A DNA stretch of 64,000 nt from Aeromonas caviae (GTDB lineage: Bacteria; Pseudomonadota; Gammaproteobacteria; Enterobacterales; Aeromonadaceae). The notes beneath the pieces were generated by a model. It had not been told where the DNA came from, ran no database searches, and saw only the letters and a program-made list of their open reading frames with translations. This document shows, piece by piece, positions 8,810 to 17,407 of this stretch (positions are counted from its first letter, which is position 1; every line of letters starts with the position of its first letter). Location: assembly GCF_000819785.1 (NCBI RefSeq), contig NZ_CDBK01000044.1, positions 124,001 to 188,000 of the forward strand, written 5' to 3'. Position numbers and translations under genes: made by a program.

Positions 8810-9172
8810 AGGTCACCTTGGCTATCCTTGGCGGTCTCATCCTGCGCCTTGGGAAGGCCCTTGCCGCCTCGGCTCGCAAGGGCATGCCTCAAGGCATGGT
8901 CGTGGGATCAGGGTCGCGCCAGCGTGCCAGAATCGTCGGTCAGCCTTGGCAACGACAGCCTGGATCCTGCCTCCAGTCTGCCAAGGCCGTTCAATATGTC
9001 AAACAAAATGATGCAATTATGTTAACCGTTGATGTCGAGATGCGGCTGCGAGTCCCATTTAAAGGGGCTTGAGGGGGAATGCCTGGCGCGGCGAGAGATT
9101 TGATGGTGGATATATTAAACATCTGGCCAGGTGGCCGGATAGCAGAAGGGGCCCACAGGGCCCCTTGTCGAC
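8810..9172. other. Intergenic region upstream of the PuuD-like gene
   Basis: About 360 bp without a convincing gene. It contains a short AT-rich patch near 8990-9025; read on the minus strand this offers TTGACA (about 9000), a possible -35 element for the PuuD-like gene, but no good -10 follows. The right end carries the hairpin at 9146-9166. Confidence 0.4.
9146..9166 (-). terminator. Hairpin after the Cof-type phosphatase
   Basis: AAGGGGCCC, loop ACA, GGGCCCCTT: a perfect 9-bp stem just 7 bp beyond the stop of the minus-strand phosphatase. The following T content is modest. Confidence 0.6.
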
Positions 9173-9982
9173 TCAGGCGTTCAGGATGAAACGTTCGATC
9201 ACCTGGGCGACCCCGTCTTCATCGTTGCGTCCCGTGGTGTGCTGTGCCAGCGCCTTGATCTCGTCGGTGGCGTTGCCCATGGCGACCCCGAGTCCGGCGT
9301 AGGCGATCATGTGGTGATCGTTGCCCGCATCCCCCACCGCGATCACCTGGGAGGCATCCAGCCCCAGGTGCTCGGCCAGGGCGGCGACGCCGGTGCCCTT
9401 GTTGCTGCGCTTGTTCATGAACTCGAGGAAGTAGGGGGCGCTGCGCACCACGGTATAGCGCTCGTGGAGTTCGGCGGGCAGCTGGGCGATGGCACGGGAG
9501 AGCAGGGGCTCTGGGTCAATCATCATCACCTTCATGATCTGCTCGTCGTCGGGCAGGGTGGCGAAGTCCACCAGGTTGATGGGTTGACCGATGAGGCGGG
9601 ATTCGTGCTCGGTGTAGGGGCTGATCCTGGGGCTGATGAGCCCCTGGCGGACGGAGAAGCCGTGGATGTTCACCCCCAGCTCACAGGCCAGGTGGGCGAT
9701 GGCACGGGCGTCGCTGCCGGTCAGCAACTGGCTGCGGATGATGCGTTGCTCGGACACCTGCTGCACCAGGGCGCCGTTGTAGCAGATGACGTAGTCATCC
9801 TGGCCGGTGAGGCCCAGCTCGGTCAGGGCGGCGGTCATGCCTTCCAGCGGGCGGCCGGAGGCCAGCACCACGGTCACGCCCCTGGCGCGGGCTGCCGCGA
9901 TGGCGGCCTGGGTGCGGGGGGAGATTCGGCCCTCTGGGGTCAGCAGGGTGCCATCCATATCCAATGCGATCAGCTTGTACAT
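9173..9982 (-). CDS. yidA: Cof-type HAD sugar phosphatase (YidA-like)
   Basis: A 269-residue HAD hydrolase of the Cof/IIB subfamily. Motif I is ALDMDGTLL (nucleophile Asp8), motif II VLASGRP, motif III the Lys in RSNKGTGV, motif IV VGDAGNDHHM, with a type IIB cap between motifs II and III. E. coli YidA dephosphorylates sugar phosphates. Close similarity in the N-terminal 40 residues and the SPYTEHESR region supports YidA rather than another Cof paralogue, but this is from memory. A perfect hairpin follows the stop. Confidence 0.8.
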   Translation of the reverse strand: MYKLIALDMDGTLLTPEGRISPRTQAAIAAARARGVTVVLASGRPLEGMTAALTELGLTGQDDYVICYNGALVQQVSEQRIIRSQLLTGSDARAIAHLACELGVNIHGFSVRQGLISPRISPYTEHESRLIGQPINLVDFATLPDDEQIMKVMMIDPEPLLSRAIAQLPAELHERYTVVRSAPYFLEFMNKRSNKGTGVAALAEHLGLDASQVIAVGDAGNDHHMIAYAGLGVAMGNATDEIKALAQHTTGRNDEDGVAQVIERFILNA

Positions 9983-10095
9983 CTTCTCACTACCTGAGTC
10001 TGGCCGGCCCGCCCGATGGGGCCATGGGGAGGCCGAGTGTAGCGAAAATCGCCGCCGGGATCACGCCGCCTGCCGAAGCGGGGGCACGTTGCCCC

Positions 10096-11760
10096 TCAGC
10101 GCTGGCCCTGGTAGGGGGTCAGTTGCAGCTGATCTTCCCGGATGGCGAAGTGGATGGGGCCGTGCTCGATGTCGACCCTGTTGTGGTGATGGGCCATCTC
10201 CACCTCGACGCCGGGGAAGAGGCGCTGGGTGGCGATGATGTCCATGTTGGCCATGAGCGCCTGCAGCTCCCGCTGCGCCTCGGCGAGCTGCTCGTCCAGG
10301 CTCTTGCTCTCGTCGAACTGGCGGGTGCGCAGCGCCTTGATCTTCTGCAGGGTCTCGGGATTGCGCTTGTCACGAGGCAGTTGCAGCAGACGCAGGATGA
10401 GATCCTGCAGCTTGTCTATCTGCTCGGCGCAGGTCTGTTTGCGCTGGCGAAGCGCCAGCTCCTGCTCCTTCTGGCTGAAATAGCCGCCGAGGATCTGCAA
10501 CCGGGTCCGGTTGGCCGCCGAGGCTCCGAGCACCGGTGCCATGATGAGCCGGTTGGCGATGTTGATACCGCCGATGAGGTGCCCCTTGCGCATGGCGCTG
10601 TCCCCCACCTTGAGATCCTGGCCGCTGCGGCAATAGCAGTGACTGAGCTGGCTCAGGATATGGATGTCGCCATCGGCCTCCAGCCTGGCGTACTGGGCAT
10701 AGCTGGCGTGGATCTCCCCCCCGGCGTTGAGGTGGCAGAGGTATTCGTCGTCTGCCAGCTTGCGCCCTATGATGCCGTTGCGCACCGTGATGGTGCCGCC
10801 GGATTCGATGTAGCCGCCCTCGACGAAGCCGCCGATCACCACGTCCCCGCTGGTCTTGACGCGCATGCCGGGCATGACGTCCCCGGTGACCAGCAGCGAT
10901 CCCTCGAACTCGACGTGGCCGTGGCGGATGTCGACCTGCTTGACGTTGAGTACCTCGTCGACCCGCATCCCGGCACGCTCCTGACAGGGGAGCCCCGGGC
11001 GGGTCGCCAGCAGCAGGTCCGGATCCTCGGGGGAGAGGCAGGTGCCGTCACCCGGCGTCATGGCGCTCTCCTTGCCGTGGCGGGCGGTCAGGGTCTGGCC
11101 CGTCACGGTGAAGCCGTCGATGCCCTGGGTGGCGGGGTGCCTGCGCATCAGCAACGCCCCGGCCTTGACGGTGAGCAGGGTGCCGAGGTCGCGCATGTCC
11201 ACCTTGCCGTGATCCCGCTCCTGGGGTTTGAGGATCCGCTCGGCTGCGGTCTCCACCAGCCGCTCCAGGCGGGTATCCAGGCCGTGCCTGGCGGCCTTGC
11301 CGAGGGCGATGACGAGATTGAGCTGGGCACCGGGGGCCGCCTCACCCGCTGCCTGGATGGCGGCGGCAAGGAGTCGTTCGCTCACCCCCTGCTTGACCGT
11401 GCTGGCCGCCAGGGCCTCCTGCAACTGGGCCAGGGTCAGGGGCTGGCCGCCCCAGTCCGCGGTGATCTGCGCCCTGGCGCTCATCTGGTCCTTGTCCACC
11501 TGGATGAGCAGCCTGGCATCCTGGCGCCGGGCAATGGGGACTGGCGGATGCGCGGGGGCATCCGGCTCTGCGATGAGGGCGTTGAGCAGGGTGACGGCTT
11601 CGCGGATCCCCTCGCCGAGGGGTTCGTAGCGCCGACAGTTGGAGAGTCGCAGCAGGGCCAGGACGTCGCTTTCCTGGATGGGCTCGGTGAGGCCCGGGGT
11701 GATGCGCAGGCAGACATAGCTCATGTCGGCCGACAGCTGAAACCACGCTTTGCTTAACAC
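10096..11760 (-). CDS. FapA/DUF342 family protein
   Basis: A 554-residue cytoplasmic protein of the FapA (DUF342) family, proteins with an N-terminal FapA domain and a right-handed beta-helix core. The beta-helix is suggested by the Gly/Val-rich stretch FEGSLLVTGDVMPGMRVKTS and GDVVIGGFVEGGYIESGGTI (about residues 320-380). A coiled coil (QKEQELALRQRKQTCAEQID) lies near the C-terminus. I start at the GTG at 11760 because AAGGAGG precedes it by 6 bases. Homologues are linked to flagellar or polar functions, but no flagellar genes adjoin, so the role here is open. Confidence 0.8.
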   Translation of the reverse strand: MLSKAWFQLSADMSYVCLRITPGLTEPIQESDVLALLRLSNCRRYEPLGEGIREAVTLLNALIAEPDAPAHPPVPIARRQDARLLIQVDKDQMSARAQITADWGGQPLTLAQLQEALAASTVKQGVSERLLAAAIQAAGEAAPGAQLNLVIALGKAARHGLDTRLERLVETAAERILKPQERDHGKVDMRDLGTLLTVKAGALLMRRHPATQGIDGFTVTGQTLTARHGKESAMTPGDGTCLSPEDPDLLLATRPGLPCQERAGMRVDEVLNVKQVDIRHGHVEFEGSLLVTGDVMPGMRVKTSGDVVIGGFVEGGYIESGGTITVRNGIIGRKLADDEYLCHLNAGGEIHASYAQYARLEADGDIHILSQLSHCYCRSGQDLKVGDSAMRKGHLIGGINIANRLIMAPVLGASAANRTRLQILGGYFSQKEQELALRQRKQTCAEQIDKLQDLILRLLQLPRDKRNPETLQKIKALRTRQFDESKSLDEQLAEAQRELQALMANMDIIATQRLFPGVEVEMAHHHNRVDIEHGPIHFAIREDQLQLTPYQGQR

Positions 11761-12154
11761 CGGGCCCTCCTTCGTTGTCCCTGTCCGGTTTGCCCCATGC
11801 CGGGGCCTCTCCTTGCCGGCATCCAATGCCGCCGGGGCGGATCCAACGCGCAGTATTCGGGTATTTTTCCTTCCGGGTCAACGATCTGAATGCAAATGGG
11901 TGAGCCGGGTTGAGGAAATTTCGGCTGACGGGAGAGGGGCAGAGCCGGCCATGTCATGGGTTCCATTGCAGTTTTTTAGCGCAATATGCTGACGTTTTAT
12001 GCTTTCGCTATCCAGGGTGTCCATCACGTTGAGGGAGGCGATGCAAATCACCTTGCCAGACAGGAAGAGAAGGATTTTAATCTGCCGCCGCCCCAGGGCG
12101 AGGACCCTGGTCGCCATCGATCAGCCCCTTTTTCTGTCCAACCGAACGAGCCCC
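11761..12154. other. Intergenic region between fapA-like and ydjM-like genes
   Basis: About 390 bp between divergent genes, presumably holding both promoters. Apart from a possible CCAGGG-CGAGGA-CCCTGG hairpin near 12090-12110, I see no gene. Reading frames through it lack ribosome binding sites and family resemblance. Confidence 0.4.
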
Positions 12155-12670
12155 ATGACCGCCCAAGGCCACCTGCTGTTTTCCGTCACCTGCGTCCTGC
12201 TTGCCCACAAGGTCGAACTGACTCCGGCCCTGGCCGATGCCAGCCTGTGGCATATCGTTCCCATGGCCCTGGCGAGCGCCCTGCTGCCGGATCTCGATCA
12301 CCCCCGCTCCCTGCTCGGGCGGCAACTGCCCTGGATCTCGGGGCCGCTCTCCCGGCTGTTCGGCCATCGCGGCTTCACCCACAGCCTGCTGGCGGTGGGG
12401 ATGGGGGTCTGGGGGCTGGCCCAGGTGGAAGCCCCCTGGTTGCTGTCGGGGGCGGTGAAGGATGCTCTCATCGTGGGCTATCTCAGCCATCTGCTGGGGG
12501 ACTGGCTCACCCCCATGGGCATTCCCCTGCTCTGGCCCTGGCGTCGGCGCTTTCGCCTGCCCGGCCTGCCCCTCAAGAGCGGCGGGGGCTACGAGAGGGC
12601 CTTCTGCCTGCTGACCCTGGCGCTCGCCGGGTACTGGGTCCATGGCGGCGCAGGCTTGACTCACTTCTAG
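12155..12670 (+). CDS. YdjM-like inner-membrane metal-dependent hydrolase
   Basis: A 171-residue membrane protein of the YdjM/DUF457 family (LexA-regulated membrane-bound metal-dependent hydrolase). It has about four hydrophobic segments and the family's metal-binding motifs: ALLPDLDHPRS (residues about 42-52), GHRGFTHSLL, and YLSHLLGDWLTPMG. The ATG at 12155 is preferred over the upstream start at 11999 because family members begin MTAxGH. I see no clear LexA box upstream. It ends convergently with the CinA-like gene; the two stop codons share the CTAG at 12667-12670. Confidence 0.85.
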   Translation: MTAQGHLLFSVTCVLLAHKVELTPALADASLWHIVPMALASALLPDLDHPRSLLGRQLPWISGPLSRLFGHRGFTHSLLAVGMGVWGLAQVEAPWLLSGAVKDALIVGYLSHLLGDWLTPMGIPLLWPWRRRFRLPGLPLKSGGGYERAFCLLTLALAGYWVHGGAGLTHF

Positions 12671-13842
12671 CCCCGGGCGCCTTCCTGGCATCTGGCCGTT
12701 CGGGTCAGGGTGAGGTAATCGGCGAGCACCGGCAGCCCCAGCAGGTGGCGGCGCAGCATGTCGAGGGCGGCGAAGGCGAGGATCCGGCGACCGCTCGCGG
12801 GATCCGGGTGGCTGACCCTGAGCGTCTGGCCGTGCAGTTGCCCGTCGGCGCAGAGCAGCAGCGGCACGCCGTCCGGCCCGGCACGGCCTATGGTGAGGCT
12901 CAGGGGGGCGGCGGGCACCGCCAGTTGAGTCAGATCGTCGCTCAGGGTGTGGCTGAAGCCGGCGGTCAGGGCCGGGTGCCCGTGACACATGGCCAGCAGG
13001 GCGCCCCGGCTCTCCCCTTCTTGCAGGTGCAGCGACCGCTCCCCCAGCAGGGCCAGGATCTGGCTGGCAGGCGCCTCGTTGCCACGCCCTACCAGCCAGG
13101 GGGCGATGGCCGCAAGCAGCCTCGCCTCGGCGGCGTCCATGTCGGCGGTGCTGGCACCGTGGCCGATGAGCTTGAGCTCGATGAGAGGCATGGAGGAGCG
13201 GTAGCCCAGCTCGATGCCGGCAGGCCAGGGGGCCGCATCCAGCATGTCGCTGAGGGCGGACTCCGAGACGCCGAAGGTGTAGAAACGGCGCAGCTCGGTG
13301 TCGGTCTCTTCCCCGGCCAGCGCCTTGAGGCGGGGCATGATCTGTTCGCGCACCATCTGCTTGAACTCGAACGGCACGCCCGGGGTGAAGAAAAGCCGGC
13401 TCTGGCCGTGGCTGGCCGGGTGGCGGACCACAAAGCCGCAGGCGGTGCCCACCGGGTTGTCGAGGATCTCGCAGTCCCGGGGCAGCCAGGCCTGCTTGGT
13501 GTTGCTCCGGGCCATGGTGCGGCCCCGGCTGGCATAGCGTTCGGCCATGGTGGCGAGCCAGTCCGGGAACAGGGTCAGGGGCTGGTCAAACGCCTCGGCT
13601 GCGGCCTGGGCGGTGAGGTCGTCCGCCGTGGGGCCGAGCCCCCCGCACACCAGTACCACCTCGGCGCGGTTGGCGCTCTCCTGCAGCACGGCTGTCAGAT
13701 CCGCGAGGTTGTCCCCCACGGTGGCGCGGCGGCGCACCTGCCAGCCCTGCTCCAGCAAGAGGGCGCTGAGCCAGGCGGCATTGGTGTCCACCACCAGGCC
13801 GGTCACTATCTCGTCGCCTGTGCTGATGATCTCGATGCGCAT
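12667..13842 (-). CDS. CinA-like protein (YfaY type) with degenerate C-terminal amidase domain
   Basis: A 391-residue protein. Residues 1-165 form the CinA N-terminal MoaB/Mog-like domain: IISTGDEIVTGLVVDTNAAW, CGGLGPTADD and GTACGFVV. The second half corresponds to the CinA C-terminal region, but the nicotinamide-nucleotide amidase signature (SCTGG near the start of that domain) is replaced by EGESRGALLAM. This matches the YfaY type, in which deamidase activity is doubtful; an ADP-ribose pyrophosphatase role has been described for the N-terminal domain of CinA proteins. AAGGAGTCCCC precedes the ATG. Confidence 0.85.
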   Translation of the reverse strand: MRIEIISTGDEIVTGLVVDTNAAWLSALLLEQGWQVRRRATVGDNLADLTAVLQESANRAEVVLVCGGLGPTADDLTAQAAAEAFDQPLTLFPDWLATMAERYASRGRTMARSNTKQAWLPRDCEILDNPVGTACGFVVRHPASHGQSRLFFTPGVPFEFKQMVREQIMPRLKALAGEETDTELRRFYTFGVSESALSDMLDAAPWPAGIELGYRSSMPLIELKLIGHGASTADMDAAEARLLAAIAPWLVGRGNEAPASQILALLGERSLHLQEGESRGALLAMCHGHPALTAGFSHTLSDDLTQLAVPAAPLSLTIGRAGPDGVPLLLCADGQLHGQTLRVSHPDPASGRRILAFAALDMLRRHLLGLPVLADYLTLTRTARCQEGARG

Positions 13843-13870
13843 GGGGACTCCTTGGGTGGGGCCAGCCCTC

Positions 13871-15115
13871 TCAGGGCTTGCCGTGTTCGAAGTAGTAGCT
13901 GATCCGGGTGCGGGGGTTGAGGTATTCGAACACCGCCGGGGGCAGGCGTTTGGGCTGGATCACCTTGGCGATGGTCAGCCCGGCCGCGTCGAGGTCGATG
14001 ATGGCCGCCTCCTGGCGCGGAATGCGGGGGTCGTATACCAGCACGGCGGGGTAGAGCAGGCGGGAGGCGTTGACCGACATCACCAGCCCCACCTGGCCGT
14101 TGGAAAGCTGCACCACGCTACCCGGGGGGTAGACCCCCATCAGTCGGATCAGCATGCCGAGGTGATCGGCGTTGAACTGGGACTTGCGCTGCTTGTAGAG
14201 GCTGCCGAGGGCCGCGTAGGGCACCTTGGCCTCCAGGTGGCAGAGGTTGTCGTACTCGTTGATGAGGGAGACGATCTGGGTGAGGGGATCGAGCTGATCC
14301 CCCTTGAGCCCCTGGGGGCCGGTGCCGTCCAGGTACTCGTGGTGGTTCTGCACTATCTGCTTGGCCGCTTCCGGAAAATCGCTGACCAGCCCCAGCAGTT
14401 CCAGGCCGTAGCGGGGATGCTGGGCCATCAGGTTCTGCTCCGGCTTGGTCAGCGGCTCCGTCTTGCGCAGGATCTGGCTCGGGATCCTCAGCTTGCCGAT
14501 GTCGTGGAACAGGGCCCCCATGCCGACCTGGCGGATTGCCTCGGCCGGCAACTTGCACTCCCGGGCGAGCAGCATGCTGAGCACGCTGACGTTGAGGGAG
14601 TGAAACTGCAGGCTGTTGCCATCATCGCTGTCGGAGACCAGGTGCAGCACCATCTCGTCCACCGAGAGGAGCTGCTCCGTCATGGCGTTGATCAGCTCCT
14701 GGGCCTCGCTGATGGCGTTGAGGGGGCGGGACTGGATCTTGCCCATGAGGTTGCGCACCTGGGCCAGGGATTGGCGGAACTGTTTCTCGCACTGCTGCAG
14801 GTCGCGGCGATAGCGCTGCAACTGCTCGATGCGCCGCAGTTTCTCCTGCTGCATCTCCTCCTGGCGGGCGACGAGACCCTCTCCCTCAACCTCATCCGCC
14901 TGGGGCTGGGTCTGTCCGAGGGGCTTGGGCGGCGTGTCGCTCTTGTCGGGAATGATGGTCACCAGCTTGAGGCCAAGGCGACGAATGAGCTCGATCTCCT
15001 CCTCGCTCTTGAGCTTGAAGCTGGAGAACAGAAACGGGTGCTCACGCCATCCCAAAGGCAGGGAGACATAATTGCCGACTTGCAGCCGTTCTACGGAGAT
15101 CTTGATTCCTGTCAT
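13871..15115 (-). CDS. HD-GYP domain protein (DUF3391-HD-GYP), putative c-di-GMP phosphodiesterase
   Basis: A 414-residue protein. An N-terminal DUF3391-type region (residues 1-60, VERLQVGNYVSLPLGWREHPFLF) is followed by a charged coiled coil (85-120) and an HD-GYP domain (about 150-345) with HDIGK at 204-208 and HHEYLDGTGPQGL at 258-270. The canonical DGxGYPxGL motif appears here as DGTG-PQGL, with the Tyr missing. c-di-GMP hydrolysis is the family role, but activity is uncertain because of this change. The start ATG at 15115 is chosen because MTGIKISVERLQVGNYV fits the family. It is divergent from metA. Confidence 0.85.
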   Translation of the reverse strand: MTGIKISVERLQVGNYVSLPLGWREHPFLFSSFKLKSEEEIELIRRLGLKLVTIIPDKSDTPPKPLGQTQPQADEVEGEGLVARQEEMQQEKLRRIEQLQRYRRDLQQCEKQFRQSLAQVRNLMGKIQSRPLNAISEAQELINAMTEQLLSVDEMVLHLVSDSDDGNSLQFHSLNVSVLSMLLARECKLPAEAIRQVGMGALFHDIGKLRIPSQILRKTEPLTKPEQNLMAQHPRYGLELLGLVSDFPEAAKQIVQNHHEYLDGTGPQGLKGDQLDPLTQIVSLINEYDNLCHLEAKVPYAALGSLYKQRKSQFNADHLGMLIRLMGVYPPGSVVQLSNGQVGLVMSVNASRLLYPAVLVYDPRIPRQEAAIIDLDAAGLTIAKVIQPKRLPPAVFEYLNPRTRISYYFEHGKP

Positions 15116-15217
15116 GGGGTTGGGCACGAGGGACACACTGAGCCGTATGCTAGTCAAAGGGCGGGGTGAATACAAAAGGTATCTGATGACAGCGGGAGCG
15201 CTTTATTATAGGCTTCT

Positions 15218-15233
15218 AGATGTCCAGACATAT
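15218..15233 (+). promoter_or_regulatory. MetJ operator (two tandem met boxes) upstream of metA
   Basis: AGATGTCC followed directly by AGACATAT: two adjacent 8-bp boxes, each 6 of 8 to the AGACGTCT consensus, 27 bp upstream of the metA start. This is the expected arrangement for repression by MetJ-SAM. Confidence 0.7.
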
Positions 15234-15259
15234 TTACCGATGCAGTACAGGGAGTCAGC

Positions 15260-16207
15260 ATGCCGATCAAGATCCCGGACCAGTTGCCCGCCGCCGAAGT
15301 GCTGGGGCAGGAGAACATCTTCGTGATGACGGAATCCCGGGCCGTCACCCAGAACATCCGCCCGCTGCGGGTGCTCATCCTCAATCTGATGCCCAAGAAG
15401 ATAGAAACCGAGATCCAGCTGATGCGGATGCTCTCCAACTCGCCCTTGCAGGTGGACGTGGATCTGTTGCGCATCGACGATCGGGAGTCGAAAAACACGC
15501 CCCAGGCGCACCTGGAGAACTTCTATCACGACTTCGAGCAGGTGAGAGGCAACAACTACGACGGTATGATCATCACGGGGGCGCCGCTCGGGCTGGTGGA
15601 GTTCGAGGAGGTGGTCTATTGGCCCCGCATCGTCGAGATCATCGAGTGGTCCCATCAGCATGTCACCTCCACCCTCTTCCTCTGCTGGGCGGTGCAGGCG
15701 GCGCTGAAAGCCTTGTACGGCATGGAGAAGCAGACCCACGGCGAGAAGCTCTCCGGGGTCTATCGCCACCACCGCCTCGACGAGCACGAGGCGCTGCTGC
15801 GCGGCTTCGATGACGAATTCGTGGCGCCCCACTCCCGCTATGCGGCCTTCGACGGGGATCTCATCCGCGCCCACACCGATCTGCAGATCTTCGCCGAGTC
15901 GGAAGAGGCGGGCGTCTATCTGGCCGCCACCAAGGATTGTCGCCAGGTGTTCGTCACCGGCCATCCGGAATATGACGCCCTGACCCTGGATGGGGAATAC
16001 CGGCGGGATCTGGCGGCCGGGCTCACCCCCGTCATTCCGGTCAACTATTACCCGAACAACGACCCAAGCCAGACCCCGCGCGCCACCTGGCGTAGCCACG
16101 GTCACCTGCTGTTTTCCAACTGGCTCAACTATTACGTCTACCAGTTGACCAGCTACAAGGTGGAAGACATCGGCAAGGTGTTTACCTACCAGCAGCCCAA
16201 GGGATAG
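15260..16207 (+). CDS. metA: Homoserine O-succinyltransferase
   Basis: A 315-residue first enzyme of methionine synthesis, transferring a succinyl (or acetyl) group to homoserine. It begins [15 protein letters not shown], typical of MetA. The acyl-enzyme Cys lies in [10 protein letters not shown] (near residue 142), and the catalytic His/Glu in VTGHPEYD. Acyl specificity depends on the residue next to these motifs and cannot be settled here; metY in this window would use O-acetylhomoserine. MetJ boxes lie upstream and GGGAG precedes the ATG. Confidence 0.95.
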   Translation: MPIKIPDQLPAAEVLGQENIFVMTESRAVTQNIRPLRVLILNLMPKKIETEIQLMRMLSNSPLQVDVDLLRIDDRESKNTPQAHLENFYHDFEQVRGNNYDGMIITGAPLGLVEFEEVVYWPRIVEIIEWSHQHVTSTLFLCWAVQAALKALYGMEKQTHGEKLSGVYRHHRLDEHEALLRGFDDEFVAPHSRYAAFDGDLIRAHTDLQIFAESEEAGVYLAATKDCRQVFVTGHPEYDALTLDGEYRRDLAAGLTPVIPVNYYPNNDPSQTPRATWRSHGHLLFSNWLNYYVYQLTSYKVEDIGKVFTYQQPKG

Positions 16208-16213
16208 AGCCCA

Positions 16214-16732
16214 TCAGTCCGCCCCGGCCAGCCGCCGCCCACGGGTATCGAGCCAGTGACGGTGGCAGGCCAGGGTGAAGGCCCGTGGCCGTCTGGCCCG
16301 GATGAGGGTCATGGCCTCCTGCTGGGGCAGCCCCTGGGTCATCAGCAGCAGGGCGGCCGCCAGCCCGGTACGCCCGCTTCCGCCGTGACAGTGAATGGCA
16401 AGGTGCCGTCCCTCGCGCAGCAGGGCGAGCAGTCGGGGTTGCACCCCGGGCCAGGCCTGTTCGAAGGTTGCATCCGGTGCCTCGTCATCCGCAATGGGCA
16501 GATGGAACCAGCTCATGCCTCTGGCCTGCACCAGCTGCCCGAGAGAGAGGGACCCGCACAGGGCCAGCTCCTCCTCCGTCATCAGGGTCAGCACCCCGCC
16601 GGCACCGGCCAGCTGCAACTGGGCAAGGGCGTGGGCCATGGGGACTTGCTGGCTGCCGGGGCAGGGGGTGAGCAGGAGCTGGCCGTCGAGCCGTGGAACG
16701 TCCAGGCTCCAGAAGGGATGGGCACTGAGCAT
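16214..16732 (-). CDS. Dual-specificity/tyrosine phosphatase-like protein
   Basis: A 172-residue protein with the cysteine phosphatase P-loop HCHGGSGRTG (HCxxGxxRTG; Cys near residue 114) and an upstream general-acid region, IADDEAP. It resembles the CDKN3-like family of bacterial protein phosphatases. The start at 16732 (MLSAHPFWSL), preceded by GAGGAA, is preferred over an upstream ATG at 16792. The gene is convergent with metA with only 6 bp between. The substrate is unknown. Confidence 0.8.
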   Translation of the reverse strand: MLSAHPFWSLDVPRLDGQLLLTPCPGSQQVPMAHALAQLQLAGAGGVLTLMTEEELALCGSLSLGQLVQARGMSWFHLPIADDEAPDATFEQAWPGVQPRLLALLREGRHLAIHCHGGSGRTGLAAALLLMTQGLPQQEAMTLIRARRPRAFTLACHRHWLDTRGRRLAGAD

Positions 16733-16881
16733 GGGGTTCCTCGTGGTGGTCGGGATCAACGGGATCGGCATCCCGCGGGTGCGGCACAGCATAGAGGGGC
16801 CGGAGGCGATGTCAATCTGCGTTGTGTTCGGCCCGGTTTACGGGCAGAGTCTAAAAAAATCGAGCGATGCAAGGAGTAAAG

Positions 16882-17352
16882 ATGAGAAACCTGGATCAAC
16901 TGGACTTGGACATCCTGGCCCATCTGTTTCGCGATGCGGGCATGACCAACAAGGATTTGGCAGCCCTGGTCGGGGTGGCGCCGTCCACCTGTCTGGAGCG
17001 GGTGCGCAAGCTGCAGCAGGATGGCGTGCTCAAGGGGGCGCACTGCGAGGTGGATTACCAGGCCCTGGGCGGTCACATCCAGGCCATGGTCTCCCTGCAA
17101 CTGGCCCGTCACAGCCGCCAGATCATCGATGCGTTTCGCGACGCCATCCTGGCCCTGCCCGAGGTGATCAGCCTGTTCCACATGGGCGGCAAGGATGATT
17201 TCCTGGTGCACCTGTGCGTCTCCGATACCGAACACCTGCGCAATTTCGTCTTCGATCACTTCACCTCCCGGGAAGAGGTGGTGCACCTCGAGACCTCCCT
17301 GGTGTTCGAGCACAGGTTCAGCCGCTCGCTCCCCTGCTTCCCCCACCCCTGA
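16882..17352 (+). CDS. Lrp/AsnC family transcriptional regulator
   Basis: A 156-residue regulator. The N-terminal winged helix-turn-helix (residues 1-60) includes LDQLDLDILAHL and the recognition helix VAPSTCLERVRKLQQDGVL; the C-terminal RAM/AsnC ligand-binding domain follows (about 65-145), with HMGGKDDFLVHLCV. AAGGAG lies 5 bases before the ATG at 16882, so this start is preferred to 16867. No obviously co-transcribed target gene follows; a bidirectional terminator closes the gene. Confidence 0.88.
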   Translation: MRNLDQLDLDILAHLFRDAGMTNKDLAALVGVAPSTCLERVRKLQQDGVLKGAHCEVDYQALGGHIQAMVSLQLARHSRQIIDAFRDAILALPEVISLFHMGGKDDFLVHLCVSDTEHLRNFVFDHFTSREEVVHLETSLVFEHRFSRSLPCFPHP

Positions 17353-17368
17353 CGGGGCTAGCCGCAAG

Positions 17369-17395
17369 AAAAAACCGCCCGAGGGCGGTTTTTTT
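17369..17395. terminator. Bidirectional rho-independent terminator
   Basis: AAAAAACCGCCC, GA, GGGCGGTTTTTTT. It has T-runs on both strands and serves the Lrp-type regulator and the convergent LtaS-like gene. Confidence 0.9.
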
Positions 17396-17407
17396 GTGGG
17401 CGGTTCC

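Noticed and set aside
10096-11757. Long plus-strand open frame opposite the FapA-like gene (about 600 codons)
   Set aside because: Composition (Leu/Gly/Ala/Asp/His/Val-rich, antisense style) and absence of start signals; the minus-strand frame has an RBS and a family match.
11878-12117. Minus-strand 79-codon ORF in the fapA-ydjM spacer
   Set aside because: No ribosome binding signal, no family resemblance, and it covers what is probably promoter DNA.
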